Source of the DNA: a virus
Strand: one strand, 5' to 3'
Virus record (IMG/VR): IMGVR_UViG_3300021962_000134
Coordinates: 1 to 54,512 of that record
DNA length: 54,512 nt
Positions within the stretch are counted from its first letter, which is position 1, and the number at the start of each line of letters is the position of its first letter. The notes beneath the pieces were generated by a model, which made no database searches, was not told where the DNA came from, and worked only from the letters and a program-made list of their open reading frames with translations. The translations under genes were made by a program, and so were the position numbers. Shown in pieces: positions 1 to 7,611 of this stretch.

Positions 1-288
1 GAATCTAGAACTTCTATGGTTGTCCGTATTAATGAAATGAACATGGATCAGGTGGCGGCAAACTTTGAGACAGTTTATGACGCACAGGCACAGGCGGTAG
101 CAGTGGCTTTAATGACAATGACCGCACCACAATACAAAGATTTAAAACAAATACCAGATGCCAAGTTTTACGACGATGTAACTATTAAAGATAACCGTAA
201 ATTTAAAGACAGGCTCTGGAGTTCTATATACCGAGACGAGAAAGTCTGGGCAGAAATGGTGGATTCGCAATATGAGTACGGAAATTAA
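1..288 (+). CDS. C-terminal part of a late gene cut by the window edge
   Basis: The frame is open from base 1; the first ATG (16) has no ribosome binding site before it, so this is more likely the 3' end of a longer gene than a complete one. The visible 95 residues are soluble and alpha-helical looking (Ala/Gln/Val-rich stretch around residues 20-40, then a charged Lys/Asp region). Its stop lies inside the next gene (17-nt overlap). If the genome is circular, the natural partner is the open gene at 53764-54512, but direct joining of the two ends puts them in different frames. Function unknown. Confidence 0.6.
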   Translation, partial: ESRTSMVVRINEMNMDQVAANFETVYDAQAQAVAVALMTMTAPQYKDLKQIPDAKFYDDVTIKDNRKFKDRLWSSIYRDEKVWAEMVDSQYEYGN

Positions 289-1018
289 TATTGGTGGTAT
301 AAAGCTGACTGGTGGCAGGATGTTCGCGGTTTTGACCGCTTTGGGCAGTGCCGCCGGTATTGTTTGGGGAGCTGCACTTTTCTGGGACGACTACGAAGGG
401 TTAAAATCAAAACTTCGTAATCTGGACCCAAAAGCCATTTCCACGCAAGTGGAAACATCTATGATTAAAGTCGAGGAGGCAATTGATTATGCTAGGGCTA
501 TTAAAGAAGATTTACGGGATGATGTTATCGGTGTTGAACAAGCTATGGATGATGTTGAAAATGCTATTCGGGATGTTGAAGGGCGCAATCGTCAAGCTAT
601 ATCAGAAGCTAAAGGGTATTTTGACGAGCGTGTTTCGTTAGTAGATTCCAGAGCGAAAGAAAACGAGATATCTAACCGTAAATATATACAAGAGTTGCAA
701 AAGCAATTTGATGGACGGTTAGATGCTCTTAACACTGCTGCTCGTGGTAATCAAAAAGATGACCAAAAAGCTATGCAAGATTTTAAAACGTGGTTTGAGG
801 GTAGGATAAAAACTGCTGAATCACAGTTTGCAGAGCAGATAAAAGCCGTTAGTGTTCAAATGAAAAACAACGAAGCGGATAATAGGCTGATGGTTGAGAA
901 CGCTCAAAAGTGGGTTGACGGACGGATTGTTTCAATGGATGCTCAGATGAAGGAATTAGAAGAGCGTATGAATAAACGGATTGACCGAGCCTTAACTAAC
1001 ATCTTGGCTGACCAATAA
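272..1018 (+). CDS. Membrane-anchored coiled-coil protein
   Basis: 248 residues. A hydrophobic, Gly/Ala-rich segment at about residues 17-38 looks like one membrane span. The rest is charged and helical with heptad-like spacing, including several similar blocks containing WFEGR, YFDERV or WVDGR cores, which suggests internal duplication of a coiled-coil unit. It starts inside the preceding gene and is followed after 9 nt by the holin gene, which has a strong AGGAGG site. The position just before holin and endolysin suggests a lysis accessory or spanin-like role, but no family is recognised and a structural role remains possible. Confidence 0.65.
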   Translation: MSTEINIGGIKLTGGRMFAVLTALGSAAGIVWGAALFWDDYEGLKSKLRNLDPKAISTQVETSMIKVEEAIDYARAIKEDLRDDVIGVEQAMDDVENAIRDVEGRNRQAISEAKGYFDERVSLVDSRAKENEISNRKYIQELQKQFDGRLDALNTAARGNQKDDQKAMQDFKTWFEGRIKTAESQFAEQIKAVSVQMKNNEADNRLMVENAQKWVDGRIVSMDAQMKELEERMNKRIDRALTNILADQ

Positions 1019-1027
1019 GGAGGACAT

Positions 1028-1435
1028 ATGGCAATACCATTTTTAAGTTCATTAATTGAGCCAGTTACAGGGCTTTTAGATAAGGTCATTGAAGATAAAG
1101 ACCAGAAAGCGAAGTTAGCCCATGAAATTGCTACTATGGCTGATCGGCATGCACAAGAGCTGGCATTGGCTCAAGTCGAGGTTAACAAAGCCGAAGCAGC
1201 TAGTAATTCGACTTTTAAAGGCGGTTGGAGACCTTTCGTGGGTTGGGTTTGCGGTACTGCCTTTGCTTATCATTTCGTTATACAGCCTTTGGCTATTTTT
1301 GTTTTGGCTTATTACGGGCTTCAAACTCCTCCTCTACCTGATTTTGACATGGGTCAATTAATGACTGTGCTTATGGGTATGTTAGGTCTTGGCGGTTTGC
1401 GTAGTTTTGAGAAATACAAAGGAGTGACCAAGTAA
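1028..1435 (+). CDS. Three-TM holin-like protein (GTA-holin family)
   Basis: 135 residues. The N-terminal half is a charged amphipathic helix ending in the sequence FKGGWRPFVGWVCG; after it come hydrophobic segments at about residues 73-100 and 112-128. This layout, with the GGWRPFVGW signature, matches the holin family with three TM segments described for gene-transfer-agent release. Its role would be to permeabilise the inner membrane at lysis. It has a strong AGGAGG ribosome site and its TAA overlaps the next ATG. The endolysin lies 140 nt downstream, which supports a lysis cassette. Confidence 0.8.
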   Translation: MAIPFLSSLIEPVTGLLDKVIEDKDQKAKLAHEIATMADRHAQELALAQVEVNKAEAASNSTFKGGWRPFVGWVCGTAFAYHFVIQPLAIFVLAYYGLQTPPLPDFDMGQLMTVLMGMLGLGGLRSFEKYKGVTK

Positions 1436-1578
1436 TGGCCAAAGCATCTTTCAGCGAGAATGCCAGACCTAAAACCGATTTCAAACACAGGACTAGTATT
1501 GGTTACTCATCGAACTCGAGGCCAAGACATAAATACGCCAAAATGAGTTGGAAAAAATACAGAGGGCAAGGCAAATGA
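1435..1578 (+). CDS. Small basic conserved phage protein (47 aa)
   Basis: The start ATG overlaps the holin stop (TAATG) and the stop overlaps the endolysin start (ATGA), so it is tightly coupled on both sides. The protein is very basic (ARPKTDFKHRTS near the N-terminus, SWKKYRGQGK at the end) with no hydrophobic segment. Similar tiny Arg/Lys/Ser-rich proteins occur beside structural or lysis genes in many marine phages, from general knowledge of the group. Function unknown. Confidence 0.75.
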   Translation: MAKASFSENARPKTDFKHRTSIGYSSNSRPRHKYAKMSWKKYRGQGK

Positions 1579-2024
1579 GTTTTAAGCTATCCCAGCGCAG
1601 TATCGATAACTTAGACGGGGTCAAAAAAGACCTCGTCGATGTTGTTAAGCGAGCCATTGAAATTACGGAAATAGACTTTGGTGTTACCGAGGGTTTACGA
1701 ACGGTTGAAAAACAGCGAGAATTGTTCGAGAAGGGAGCCAGCCAAACGATGGCAAGTAAGCATATTACAGGTGATGCTGTAGATTTGGTTGCTTATATTG
1801 GACCAAAAGTGTGCTGGGAGCTTAACGTTTATGATGAAATTGCGGATGCGATGCGTCAGTCAGCAGAAGAACTCAATGTGAATTTGCGTTGGGGTGCTGC
1901 TTGGCACAAGAATCTGACTGGTTCCGGAATGACAGGTGAAGACCTAATGAACGAATATATTGATCTGCGTCGTTCGGAAGGGAAAAGACCTTTTATCGAT
2001 GCACCACACTTTGAGTTAGCCTAA
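1575..2024 (+). CDS. Endolysin, L-alanyl-D-glutamate peptidase-like (M15 family)
   Basis: 149 residues from the ATG that overlaps the previous stop; an upstream extension to 1548 is open but would run inside the preceding gene. The motif SKHITGDAVDL (His63, Asp70) and the C-terminal DAPHFEL (His145) match the zinc-binding HxxGxAxD...H pattern of D-Ala-D-Ala carboxypeptidase/VanY-like phage endopeptidases such as T5 endolysin. It should cut the peptide stem of peptidoglycan. No signal peptide, so export through the neighbouring holin fits. Overlaps the tail gene downstream by 1 nt. Confidence 0.88.
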   Translation: MSFKLSQRSIDNLDGVKKDLVDVVKRAIEITEIDFGVTEGLRTVEKQRELFEKGASQTMASKHITGDAVDLVAYIGPKVCWELNVYDEIADAMRQSAEELNVNLRWGAAWHKNLTGSGMTGEDLMNEYIDLRRSEGKRPFIDAPHFELA

Positions 2025-3904
2025 TGCCATTAAAACTATTTAAATTTCAGCCAGGAATTGTTAAAGACATAACTCCGTACAGTGCTGGTAAAAATGGCCC
2101 TTTCTGGACAGACTCTAACAATGTCCGGTTTGTTAACGGTTACCCACAAAAGATTGGTGGCTGGACCGAGGAAGGTATGTACCATTCTTCTGAAGGTTAT
2201 GGGGTTGAAGTAGTCCCATACGGAGTTCCTAGAAATCTTCAATATTGGACTGCTTTTTCTGATGGGTTAGGGTATTTAGGGATAGGAACTCATAACCATC
2301 TTTATATAACTTATCAGCTGTTGCTGTATGACATCACACCAGTTCGAGCAACTCAGGCTGGGCTTTCTGACCCATTCACGACGGTTGACACCAGCTCTGT
2401 GGTGACAGTGGCGGATACAGGTCATGGCGCATCAGACGGAGACTGGGTTGTATTTTCTGGGGCAAGTGCCACAAACGGTATTCCAGCCGAGACAATTAAT
2501 GACGTTTACGGGTATCAATTAACATATGTGGATGCAAACTCTTACACTGTGGATTTTGGGGTTGCTGCAACATCCTCTGGATCTGGCGGTGGAACAGTCA
2601 CAGCTACTTACTTAATTGGGGCTGCTGCTGGGCTTGGTGTCAGAACTTCTCTACCTAATGCTGGTTGGGGCGTGAGCACTTGGGGAACTTCAACATGGGG
2701 AACCCCGAGAACAATATCTGTTAGCTCAGTTGAGAACTCTCAATGGTCATTGGTTAACTGGGGCGAAGATTTAATAGCTTTGGTCAGGAATAATGCTCTT
2801 TATTATTGGGACACAAGCGCAGGTCCAAGTGCTCGAGCAGTTTTAGTATCTGGGCTTGTTGGGGCTTCTGACGTTCCGGCTGCAAGCAAATTTGCTACGG
2901 TTTCTTTCCCAGACAGACATTTGGTCTGTGGCGGATGTACGCCAGTAGGCGGTGGAGCACAAGAGCCAATGCTGGTCAGGTGGTCGGATCAAGAGAATTT
3001 TAAAGATTGGACTCCAACCTCGACCAACACAGCTGGTGATCAACAATTAGAAATTGGCACAAAAATAGTTTCAATGGTTCCAACCAGAGACGAAACATTT
3101 ATCGCTACAGACGAAGCTGTTTACGGTATGAACTTTGTTGGCCCACCATTCACCTTTGCCTTCAGGTTAGTGGGTACTAACTGTGGGGCGGTTGGTAGAA
3201 ATGTCGTGGCTAATGTCGATGGAAGTATTTACTGGATGGGCCGAGACACATTCTTCTTCTACAATGGTGCAATGTCAGAATTGTCTTGTCCGGTTAAATT
3301 CTATGTATTTGATAGGGCGAACTTATATTATGCGGACAAATTCTTTGTGGCTCATAACAAGAAGTTCAATGAGGTTACTTGGTATTACGTCAGCCAAGAT
3401 CAAGTTGCTACAAACCCGCTTGACCCAGAACCAGACTCTTATGTGACTTTTAATTACGAGCTTAATGTTTGGTCGATAGGACAAATGAATCGTACTTGTT
3501 GGAATGATTCGATAGGAACTAGATTATTCCCGTTTGCGTTCACTTATGACGGGTATCAATACAACCATGAAGATGGAACAAATGCTGACGGGGCAGCTCT
3601 TGGGGCTTATATACAAAGTTCCCCGATGGAGATATCTCAGGATGGGGATTTCTTAATGCTGGTAGACAAAGTTATACCAGATGCGACCATGACAGGAGAC
3701 TTAAATCTGACGATAACGTCAGAAAAGTACCCAAATGGCACTGTAACGACCAAAGGACCATTTTCTTTTAACTCAGATTCAAATAAAATAAGTGTTAGAG
3801 TTAAAGGTCGCCAGATGGCTTTAAAGTTCGAGAACACAGGAACTGATGAGTCGTGGGAGCTTGGAGATTTCCGAGCCAACATTAGACAGGATGGTCTCAG
3901 ATGA
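2024..3904 (+). CDS. Virion structural protein, tail hub or head-completion type
   Basis: 626 residues beginning KLFKFQPGIVKDITPYSAG, followed by WTDSNNVRFVNGYPQKIGGW. This opening is typical of large podovirus virion proteins that may act like P22 gp10 (tail hub or DNA-stabilisation). The body is beta-rich with many Trp/Gly repeats (for example GWGVSTWGTSTWG near residue 210), consistent with beta-propeller or beta-sandwich folds. It is stop/start coupled to the genes on both sides. The exact position in the tail cannot be set from sequence alone. Confidence 0.72.
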   Translation: MPLKLFKFQPGIVKDITPYSAGKNGPFWTDSNNVRFVNGYPQKIGGWTEEGMYHSSEGYGVEVVPYGVPRNLQYWTAFSDGLGYLGIGTHNHLYITYQLLLYDITPVRATQAGLSDPFTTVDTSSVVTVADTGHGASDGDWVVFSGASATNGIPAETINDVYGYQLTYVDANSYTVDFGVAATSSGSGGGTVTATYLIGAAAGLGVRTSLPNAGWGVSTWGTSTWGTPRTISVSSVENSQWSLVNWGEDLIALVRNNALYYWDTSAGPSARAVLVSGLVGASDVPAASKFATVSFPDRHLVCGGCTPVGGGAQEPMLVRWSDQENFKDWTPTSTNTAGDQQLEIGTKIVSMVPTRDETFIATDEAVYGMNFVGPPFTFAFRLVGTNCGAVGRNVVANVDGSIYWMGRDTFFFYNGAMSELSCPVKFYVFDRANLYYADKFFVAHNKKFNEVTWYYVSQDQVATNPLDPEPDSYVTFNYELNVWSIGQMNRTCWNDSIGTRLFPFAFTYDGYQYNHEDGTNADGAALGAYIQSSPMEISQDGDFLMLVDKVIPDATMTGDLNLTITSEKYPNGTVTTKGPFSFNSDSNKISVRVKGRQMALKFENTGTDESWELGDFRANIRQDGLR

Positions 3905-4149
3905 GTGTATTGAACATCAGATTGCCAACACCTCCCAAAGAATGGGATGAAAATTGGGGTAGAAGGTTAGTCAGCACTATTGAGCTTCAAATTAAATATT
4001 TAGACTCGACTGCTTCTCCAGAGCCTTATATTGTTTCAAATGTTACTACAGACAGGACTTACGACGCAGATTCCACGACCCTAGCTGAAATTGCAGATGT
4101 TTTGGGCACTTTAATAACAGATTTAAAGAATAAAGGAGTTATAAGCTGA
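3901..4149 (+). CDS. Small virion-region protein (82 aa), unknown
   Basis: Starts in an ATGA overlap with the large tail protein and ends in an overlap with the next gene. The middle reads YIVSNVTTDRTYDADSTTLAEIADVLGTLITDLKNKG, a beta-hairpin-helix pattern common in small marine phage proteins encoded beside tail genes. No signal peptide or TM segment. Function unknown; probably made in fixed ratio with its neighbours by translational coupling. Confidence 0.75.
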   Translation: MSVLNIRLPTPPKEWDENWGRRLVSTIELQIKYLDSTASPEPYIVSNVTTDRTYDADSTTLAEIADVLGTLITDLKNKGVIS

Positions 4150-5846
4150 TGGCTGTTAATGCATATAATTTATCAGAAACGCCTATAGTAGATCAGCTAG
4201 GCATACAAATGAGACCATTGGAAGGTCTTGAAGGAGTTGGCGCCCTTGGTGAACTTCCTCCTTATAAAGAAGGATATGACCCAAATATACAATTGGACAT
4301 TAAGAGGATGCCTGGACCAGATTACGTTGAGCAACAAGAAACCATACCGATTTATCAAATACAGTCTCAGACTCCAGACCCATATATTAATCTGCAAGAC
4401 GTATATGGAACATCATATATGCCGATGTTCGAGTGGGTTAAAAAGATACAGGTCGGTGAGAAGCTCTACGACCCTTTTTCTCCGGAAGATTCAGAGCTAG
4501 TAGAACAATATAAAGAATTTGTTGATAAATATGGTGTTCCAGAAGGATTGCCAGACCCATACGACTGGAAAGCAATAGGCAAAGAAGTCGGCAAAGCAAC
4601 CCTAGTCGCATCCGCACCATCAATAGCTGGGAACATATTAGGAGCTGCAACAGACCCATACATAACTGGTGGTGCTGGGGAAAGGTTCATGGCAGGAGCA
4701 AAACAATTTTTGCCATTCACAGACCCGTTGCCTTCAGAGATAGTTGGATTGGAAGCTGCAAAAGGCATGGACCTAGTCGGTAAGCTTGGTTCTAACGAAG
4801 TATTCATCCCAGAACTTGCCAACAAAGCAGCAGCAGAGGCTTCTGGTAACCTAAACCTTTATAACGCATTGAATGCTGGTGATGCATCTACCGCCGTTTT
4901 TAATCCAACTGGGATGCAGTTTCAAGCCGGTGCAAGGACTGTTGGTGGGCAACAAGTTTATAACGCAGATATACTGGCAAATAATGGTGTGTTTGCCAAC
5001 GCAGATGGTAGCGTAACTTTAGCAAAAGGCTCTGGTGCCAACATATCCAACATGAGCAAAGCTATCACAGCCAATACACAGCCTGTTGGATATTTGGCAG
5101 GAGTTAAAGATAAATTATATGGTGCTCAAGCTGGACAGACTTGGGGGCAAGCTGGAACTATGGCTCTAGTCAGTTTCGGTTTAAACGTAGCCACAGGCAT
5201 GAAACCAGTGGAAGCTGCAAAATCCGCAGGAGCATCAGCTGTGGCATATGCATTAGGAACTGCACTCTTTGGACCAGTTGGTGGCTGGATTGCTTCCACA
5301 GTTCTAGCCAAGCCTATCCAGAAAGCCGGATCAAAACTTGTTAAAGAAACCAAAGGTGCGCTAGATAGCGTCGGAGATTTCGTTGGTGATATATTCGGTG
5401 GTGCCGCAAGTGGATTTGAAAAAGCAGGTTCAGCAGTTTCTTCAGGACTTGGGAAAGTTGCTGACACTGTTTCGGACGTCGCTAAGAAAGTTACTGGCAG
5501 GGTTATCTGTAACGAACTACGTCGACAAGGATTGCTTGAGACCAAGCACGTTCTGCTCGATTACAAGTTCACCAAAGAACATCTCACTCCACAGCACGTT
5601 GCTGGATACCATTTCTGGGCTGTTAACGTTGTTAAACGTCTCAGAAAAGGCAAAGGTGTTAAGTTTTGGAAACACATCGCCGGACACAGAGCCAATGAGA
5701 TCGCGTATATCTACGGCGAGCGCGACAAGCCGGATTATCTGGGCAAGTTGTACAGGAAGATTTTTGAACCTGTTTGCTGGGGCATCGGGCTATTCTGCAA
5801 AGAAACAGATTGGTCCGTACTTTATGAAGATAAGGAGATTTGCTAA
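4149..5846 (+). CDS. Large internal-virion / ejection-type protein with glycine-zipper region
   Basis: 565 residues. The N-terminal 170 residues are Pro/Tyr/Asp-rich. Then comes a Gly/Ala-rich central part with hydrophobic segments (about residues 335-385: MALVSFGLNVATGM, then GASAVAYALGTALFGPVGGW), which resembles a glycine zipper able to insert into membranes. The C-terminal 110 residues form a distinct basic domain starting at ICNELRRQGLL with conserved-looking His, Trp and Cys. This architecture, in a podovirus tail region, suggests a protein ejected with the DNA. The inference rests on architecture and context. Confidence 0.65.
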   Translation: MAVNAYNLSETPIVDQLGIQMRPLEGLEGVGALGELPPYKEGYDPNIQLDIKRMPGPDYVEQQETIPIYQIQSQTPDPYINLQDVYGTSYMPMFEWVKKIQVGEKLYDPFSPEDSELVEQYKEFVDKYGVPEGLPDPYDWKAIGKEVGKATLVASAPSIAGNILGAATDPYITGGAGERFMAGAKQFLPFTDPLPSEIVGLEAAKGMDLVGKLGSNEVFIPELANKAAAEASGNLNLYNALNAGDASTAVFNPTGMQFQAGARTVGGQQVYNADILANNGVFANADGSVTLAKGSGANISNMSKAITANTQPVGYLAGVKDKLYGAQAGQTWGQAGTMALVSFGLNVATGMKPVEAAKSAGASAVAYALGTALFGPVGGWIASTVLAKPIQKAGSKLVKETKGALDSVGDFVGDIFGGAASGFEKAGSAVSSGLGKVADTVSDVAKKVTGRVICNELRRQGLLETKHVLLDYKFTKEHLTPQHVAGYHFWAVNVVKRLRKGKGVKFWKHIAGHRANEIAYIYGERDKPDYLGKLYRKIFEPVCWGIGLFCKETDWSVLYEDKEIC

Positions 5847-6172
5847 TGGCAATGATGGAAGAACAAATGATGATGGAAGGCGCGTCTATGCCTAGAGGTG
5901 AAGGTATGCAGATGCCTAGCATGGAACAGGCTATCCCGCCAGAAGCGATGCAGATGATGATGCAACCGGATGACGCAATAACTTCTGTGCTTTTGGTCAG
6001 ACTTAACAGCATGACGGAACAGGATTTGGCTCTTTTGGATAAAGTTATAACCAAAGAGGCAGCACCAGTTTTAATGAAGTTGTTACCAGAGTTCAAAGAT
6101 ATATTTGAAGCAATCTCAGCCAGAGAAGAACAACCAGAAGGATCAGATATGGGAGCACTGGGCGGTCTTTAA
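5846..6172 (+). CDS. Met-rich small protein (108 aa), unknown
   Basis: The ATG at 5846 overlaps the previous TAA and has AAGGAG upstream (5832-5837), which fixes the start. The first 45 residues are strikingly rich in Met, Glu and Gln (MAMMEEQMMMEGASM), followed by a compact helical part (SMTEQDLALLDKVITKEAAPVLMKLLPEF). Acidic and soluble. Similar Met/Gln-rich chaperone-like or scaffold-like small proteins are common between ejection-protein genes, but no function can be assigned. Confidence 0.75.
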   Translation: MAMMEEQMMMEGASMPRGEGMQMPSMEQAIPPEAMQMMMQPDDAITSVLLVRLNSMTEQDLALLDKVITKEAAPVLMKLLPEFKDIFEAISAREEQPEGSDMGALGGL

Positions 6173-6612
6173 TGCAAATTAGAAGGGCAAACATTTTAGA
6201 CATTAGCCCGTTGCTCGCTATGTTATACACAATGCATAACGAGACAGAAATTAAAGTTCCGGAGATAAATCCGGCAAAACTCTCGGTAAAGGTCAATGAC
6301 GCTATAAACCGAGGGGCTGTAGTTGTGGCTATGAATGACCAAAATAAGTTGTTAGGATCAATTGGCGGTATCGTAAGTAGCGATTGGTGGTCAGAGGAAA
6401 CATTCCTAGCAGATATGTGGTTTTATGTTTACCCGATGCATCGTAGTAGTTCAGCAGCAATAAAGTTGGTTAAGGAGTTTTTAAAAATAGGGCAAGAGGC
6501 TAAACTTCCAGTAAGATTAGGTCATATCTTCTCGGGAGACTTGGACCGTAAAGACAAGTTATTTGAGCGTCTTGGTTTAATTAAAGCTGGTTGCGTTTTC
6601 GTGGAGAGTTAA
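6172..6612 (+). CDS. GNAT-type N-acetyltransferase-like protein
   Basis: 146 residues. It opens with the usual GNAT beta1 and helix (MQIRRANILDISPLLAMLY), has the beta4 strand MWFYVYPMHRSSSAAIKLV, where GNAT proteins carry the acetyl-CoA pyrophosphate loop, and ends with FERLGLIKAGCVFVES, the typical last strand. The canonical R/Q-x-x-G-x-G/A loop is replaced by HRSSSAA, so CoA binding may be altered. Such genes sit among internal-virion genes in several podoviruses; the substrate is unknown. Coupled by overlap to the gene before it and directly abutting the next. Confidence 0.75.
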   Translation: MQIRRANILDISPLLAMLYTMHNETEIKVPEINPAKLSVKVNDAINRGAVVVAMNDQNKLLGSIGGIVSSDWWSEETFLADMWFYVYPMHRSSSAAIKLVKEFLKIGQEAKLPVRLGHIFSGDLDRKDKLFERLGLIKAGCVFVES

Positions 6613-7599
6613 ATGGGCGGTTTATGTACAACTGGGGTTGAGACCCTACCAGATCCAAGGCTGGTTATTACCGGAACAGAGATACCTGAGTGGGTGTCGG
6701 CTGGCGGTCAAAAACTTTTCCAACAGGCAGCATCACTAGCTGAAAGTCCTTACCCGACTTACACAGGTCCAAGGATCGCGAGCTACGACGGATCGAAGCT
6801 GACCGCCGAGGAACGGCAAGCTGCACAAATGCTGACCGAAGGGGCTACCAGCTACCAACCTTATATTGACGAGTCTTATGCGAGAAGCATGCAGTTAGGT
6901 CAGGGTTATAACCCGATGACTGCTGAACAGCTCATGGGACAGCAATTCAGTATTGAAGAGGCACAGCCTTATATAGATATGTACCAAAGGGCGATGGACC
7001 CTGCGGTTGAAGAGATACAAAGACAGCTGGATCGTAAACTGATCGCTGACCGAGCAAAGGCAGTTGGGTCAGGCGCATTCGGCGGATCTCGGGCATACAT
7101 TGGTGAGATCGAATCAGCTGGTGAGGCAGCACGATCTGCGGCAGCATTAAGAAAACAGGCTGGGGTTGAAGGTTTAGGTTTTGCAGCTCAACAGCGAGAA
7201 CAAGACCGAGCAGCTAGGTTCGGAGCAGAGCAGGCACGACGTGGTGCTTACGAAACCGAAGAATCAGCCAGAATCAGTGCAGCTCAACAGATCGGACAAT
7301 TTGCTCCGGTGATACAAGGCTTACAGCAACAAGCAGCATCTGGACTTTTGAGCGCAGGGGAAGCAAAACGAACGCTCGATCAGATGGCTCTCGACTTGGC
7401 ATATGCAGATTATGTCGAGCAACGTGAGTACCCGTTCCAGATGGTTAACTACGCGCTGGGAGCATTGAAGGGTGTTCCATATGAAACAACCCAGACGAGC
7501 TTGCAACAAGGTCAGCAATACATTCAGACGCCTAGCATTTACGGTCAAACAATTGGTGGGCTTGGAGCTCTCGCTAGTGCTTACTACTTGAACCGATAA
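6613..7599 (+). CDS. Internal virion / DNA-ejection-associated protein (328 aa)
   Basis: Helical, Ala/Gln/Arg-rich protein. It has an N-terminal low-complexity part and a long helical region from about residue 115 with GAFGGSRAYIGEIESAGEAAR. The C-terminal block YPFQMVNYALGALKGVPY followed by a Gln-rich tail and a final Gly/Ala hydrophobic stretch is, from general knowledge, recurrent in marine podovirus proteins encoded next to ejection proteins. The gene starts immediately after the acetyltransferase stop. Likely packaged inside the capsid; function inferred. Confidence 0.65.
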   Translation: MGGLCTTGVETLPDPRLVITGTEIPEWVSAGGQKLFQQAASLAESPYPTYTGPRIASYDGSKLTAEERQAAQMLTEGATSYQPYIDESYARSMQLGQGYNPMTAEQLMGQQFSIEEAQPYIDMYQRAMDPAVEEIQRQLDRKLIADRAKAVGSGAFGGSRAYIGEIESAGEAARSAAALRKQAGVEGLGFAAQQREQDRAARFGAEQARRGAYETEESARISAAQQIGQFAPVIQGLQQQAASGLLSAGEAKRTLDQMALDLAYADYVEQREYPFQMVNYALGALKGVPYETTQTSLQQGQQYIQTPSIYGQTIGGLGALASAYYLNR

Positions 7600-7611
7600 T
7601 AAGGAAACACG

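Noticed and set aside
1548-1574. N-terminal extension of the endolysin
   Set aside because: It overlaps the 47-residue gene and lacks a ribosome site; the ATG at 1575 overlaps the stop in the normal ATGA way.
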